Shown here piece by piece: positions 22,582-24,054 of a DNA stretch of 24,054 bases. The notes below the pieces were generated by a model. That model searched no databases and was not told the origin of the DNA. It saw nothing but the letters and a program-made list of their open reading frames with translations. Both the position numbers and the translations under genes were made by a program. The stretch is taken from contig DASWMI010000165.1 in assembly GCA_036399835.1 (NCBI GenBank), positions 1 through 24,054 on the forward strand, given 5' to 3'. Origin of the DNA: DASYML01 sp036399835. Its GTDB lineage: Bacteria > Acidobacteriota > Blastocatellia > Pyrinomonadales > Pyrinomonadaceae. Every line of letters begins with the position of its first letter. Position 1 is the first letter of the stretch.

Positions 22582-23613
22582 CTATTTAACGCTCTTTACA
22601 ATACGTCTCTCACTTGCACGAAGATTTAAAGACGGGTGGCGCTTACTCAGCACCCGCACCATGTGTTCCTTCGTGACGTGGGTGTAGCGCTGCGTAGTAG
22701 CGATTGACGCGTGTCCTAGAAACTCTTGCACAACACGAATGTCAACGCCGTTCTTAAGCAGCAGTGTCGCCACCGTGTGCCGCAGCATGTGCGGCGTCAC
22801 ATGACGCTTGATCCTTGCTTCCCGCCGCAGCCGTGCGATGATGTTACTGATCCCTTGGGTCGAAAGTCGCCCGCCCGTCGCGTTGACGAAAAGTGCTTGA
22901 CTCTCTGTCTTCATGTGCCTGCGTGCCTCCAAGTGTGCGCGTTGGATGCGTACCGTCTCCTCGTCCACGGTGAAAGCCAAACGCTCCCTTCCACCTTTGC
23001 CTTGCACCCTGAAGGCACCTTCCCGTATGAAGAAGTCGCTGATGTCGAGCGCAGATGCTTCACCCACGCGCATGCCTGTGGCGAAGAGTAGGTCCACCAA
23101 TGCTAGATTTCGCAACGCACGGTAGCCCGGCGGCAGGGCTGTGCCAATCCCGGGCGATAACATTGCCTTACTTTGCCGACTGACCTCATCGTCAGAGTGG
23201 TTGCGGCGCGCGCGTGTGAGCAGCGCACGCATCTCCCTCTCAGTAAGAGCGCGCGGGAGTTGTTTTACACGCCCGAGACTTAGCTTCACGCGCCAGAATG
23301 GGGACTCAGAAAGAACGCCCTTACGTACCCAGTAAGAGCAGAAAACTTTGAGCACCACGATCTTTCGCCGGCTGGATGCGGGTAAGTATCCTGCCAGCCG
23401 CAGGTGCGCCGCCCAGCTCTCAACGACACTGCCGTTCAATGATAAGAGATCGAACTCCCCACCAAGAAAGGCGCAGACCTGCGCCAGATCAGAGGAGTAA
23501 GCCGCCTCTGTCTTCTTCGTCCGCTCGTGTGTCGAGAAGTAACCGCTCAAGAACTCAGTGATCGCCCGATTTAGTCGCATACCCTGTGCATGGGCGCAGA
23601 CCTCCGCCCACAT
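22582..23613 (-). CDS. Tyrosine recombinase (XerC/D- or integrase-like)
   Basis: The 343-residue protein has an N-terminal SAM-like core-binding domain (about 12-108: AITEFLSGYFSTHERTKKTE...) and a C-terminal catalytic domain with the full set R182 (GMRVGEA), K206 (QGKGGRER), H275 and R278 (HMLRHT), H301 (LGHASIATTQRYTH) and the nucleophile Y310. It should be active in strand exchange. A polar insertion (about 138-165) between the domains is longer than in XerC/D. The start is uncertain: the ATG at 23613 has AAGGG two nt upstream, and an in-frame ATG at 23580 is nearly as good. It neighbours an IS110 fragment, so it is more likely from a mobile element than the housekeeping dimer-resolution enzyme. 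No tRNA or obvious att repeats are seen. Confidence 0.92.
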   Translation of the reverse strand: MWAEVCAHAQGMRLNRAITEFLSGYFSTHERTKKTEAAYSSDLAQVCAFLGGEFDLLSLNGSVVESWAAHLRLAGYLPASSRRKIVVLKVFCSYWVRKGVLSESPFWRVKLSLGRVKQLPRALTEREMRALLTRARRNHSDDEVSRQSKAMLSPGIGTALPPGYRALRNLALVDLLFATGMRVGEASALDISDFFIREGAFRVQGKGGRERLAFTVDEETVRIQRAHLEARRHMKTESQALFVNATGGRLSTQGISNIIARLRREARIKRHVTPHMLRHTVATLLLKNGVDIRVVQEFLGHASIATTQRYTHVTKEHMVRVLSKRHPSLNLRASERRIVKSVK

Positions 23614-23950
23614 GTCCCTTCAATGTGAAAAAGCTCAGGTGAGTAAATCGAATACAGTGGGATGATGAAACCTTGGCGTGAGTTTAACGACTAGGGGTCA
23701 ATAGTTCAAGTGAATTAATGAGCAGATATGCGACGCACTCTTCAACCAGAAACATAAGATGACTATCAGAATTGAATGCTCGCTAATGTCCTTTTCAGGC
23801 ATTCCTTTTAAAGAAGTATCATTGAGGAATGTTGGAAAACAATTGCGTTTAGGCACAATTACCTAAATAATACCTGCCTATCGGGGAAGTTCTACTACCG
23901 AATTCTACGGATAATTAGGAATTATCAGGGGCTTAGCCCGCTCAATCTAC
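23614..23950. other. Intergenic region between recombinase and oxidoreductase
   Basis: This A/T-richer stretch of 337 nt lies between divergent genes. It contains a small inverted repeat around 23848-23867 (TTTAGG / CCTAAA) and a perfect palindrome at 23910-23926. A weak promoter-like TTGCGT at 23843 has no well-spaced -10. No tRNA, which could have served as an integration site, is present. Confidence 0.45.
23910..23926. promoter_or_regulatory. 17-bp palindrome upstream of the oxidoreductase gene
   Basis: GATAATT-AGG-AATTATC has perfect 7-bp arms and a 3-nt centre, 24 nt before the predicted start codon. It may be an operator or a hairpin in the leader. The regulator is unknown. Confidence 0.35.
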
Positions 23951-24054
23951 GTGAACGAAGAGGTTGATATTCTTATAGTTGGCGGGGGACCCGCCGGCCT
24001 GCTGGCTGCCTCGTATCTAGCCGAGCGTCACAATGTGGCCTTGATTGAGCGGGG
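23951..24054 (+). CDS. FAD-dependent oxidoreductase (partial, N-terminus only)
   Basis: A frame from a GTG at 23951 runs off the right edge after 34 complete codons. It begins with NEEVDILIVGGGPAGLLAAS, a Rossmann dinucleotide-binding motif (GGGPAG, GxGxxG type) of FAD enzymes such as geranylgeranyl reductases, halogenases or monooxygenases, and continues to the acidic end of the second strand (VALIERG). The subtype cannot be told from this much. The upstream frame is closed by a TAA 13 codons earlier with no ATG between, so the GTG start is the likely one, though the ribosome site is poor. Confidence 0.8.
   Translation, partial: MNEEVDILIVGGGPAGLLAASYLAERHNVALIER

Noticed and set aside
23614..23950. 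tRNA or att site beside the recombinase
   Set aside because: No cloverleaf or TTCGA-type arm and no matching direct repeats were found in this gap or on the other side of the gene.

Overview
The window looks like a chromosomal segment of an Acidobacteriota-type bacterium, possibly Blastocatellia-like. This is inferred from gene content, not from a marker gene. The clues are an ECF sigma factor of the acidobacterial TIGR02999 type beside a Ser/Thr kinase with a FlgO/TolB-like and TPR sensor, a secreted FG-GAP repeat protein, a C-terminal CxxC output module of the kind common in these phyla, and a very high density of two-component proteins. Base composition is moderately GC-rich by eye. No rRNA, tRNA or CRISPR array was seen.

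Layout. (1) 1-2694, minus strand: a phosphorelay block with a NarL/FixJ-type regulator, a single-domain receiver, a PAS histidine kinase overlapping it by ATGA, and an Rcp1-like receiver cut by the window edge. (2) 2695-3727: about 1 kb without an intact gene, holding a frameshifted remnant of a PAS sensor gene and a hairpin with a TTCG loop. (3) 3728-9231, plus strand: ECF sigma factor, a membrane Ser/Thr kinase with TPRs, and a B12-binding radical SAM enzyme of the RiPP-maturation type with a CX7CX2C cluster motif. (4) 9270-9563: on the opposite strand, a 62-residue peptide gene that converges on the radical SAM gene, with a consensus sigma-70 promoter (TTGACA-N17-TATATT) and a 15-bp palindrome upstream. 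This is the best candidate for an undescribed system: a RiPP precursor with its radical SAM maturase. (5) 9647-15101, minus strand: a likely operon of a secreted unknown protein, a REC-histidine kinase, and a REC/HD-GYP/HDOD protein, followed by the secreted FG-GAP protein. (6) 15102-15741: a divergent control region with a 15-bp palindrome and a good promoter facing right. (7) 15742-19417, plus strand: a hybrid kinase whose first receiver has lost its catalytic residues, an eight-helix membrane protein with a CxxC/CxxC tail, and a 108-aa half-receiver joined to a Fis-type HTH. (8) 19435-21348, minus strand: an outer-membrane porin with its own promoter. (9) 21749-23613: a decayed mobile-element zone with a truncated IS110 transposase, a possible gene remnant and an intact tyrosine recombinase. 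(10) 23951 to the end: the start of an FAD-dependent oxidoreductase.

How the genes may work together. Regions 1, 5 and 7 are signalling modules that each pair kinases with stand-alone or output-bearing receivers. The outputs are transcriptional (LuxR and Fis HTH), c-di-GMP hydrolysis (HD-GYP) and protein-protein relay. Region 3 pairs transcription control (ECF) with a phosphorylation sensor (Ser/Thr kinase) next to a peptide-modifying enzyme, so the peptide may be under that control; this link is inferred from neighbourhood only.
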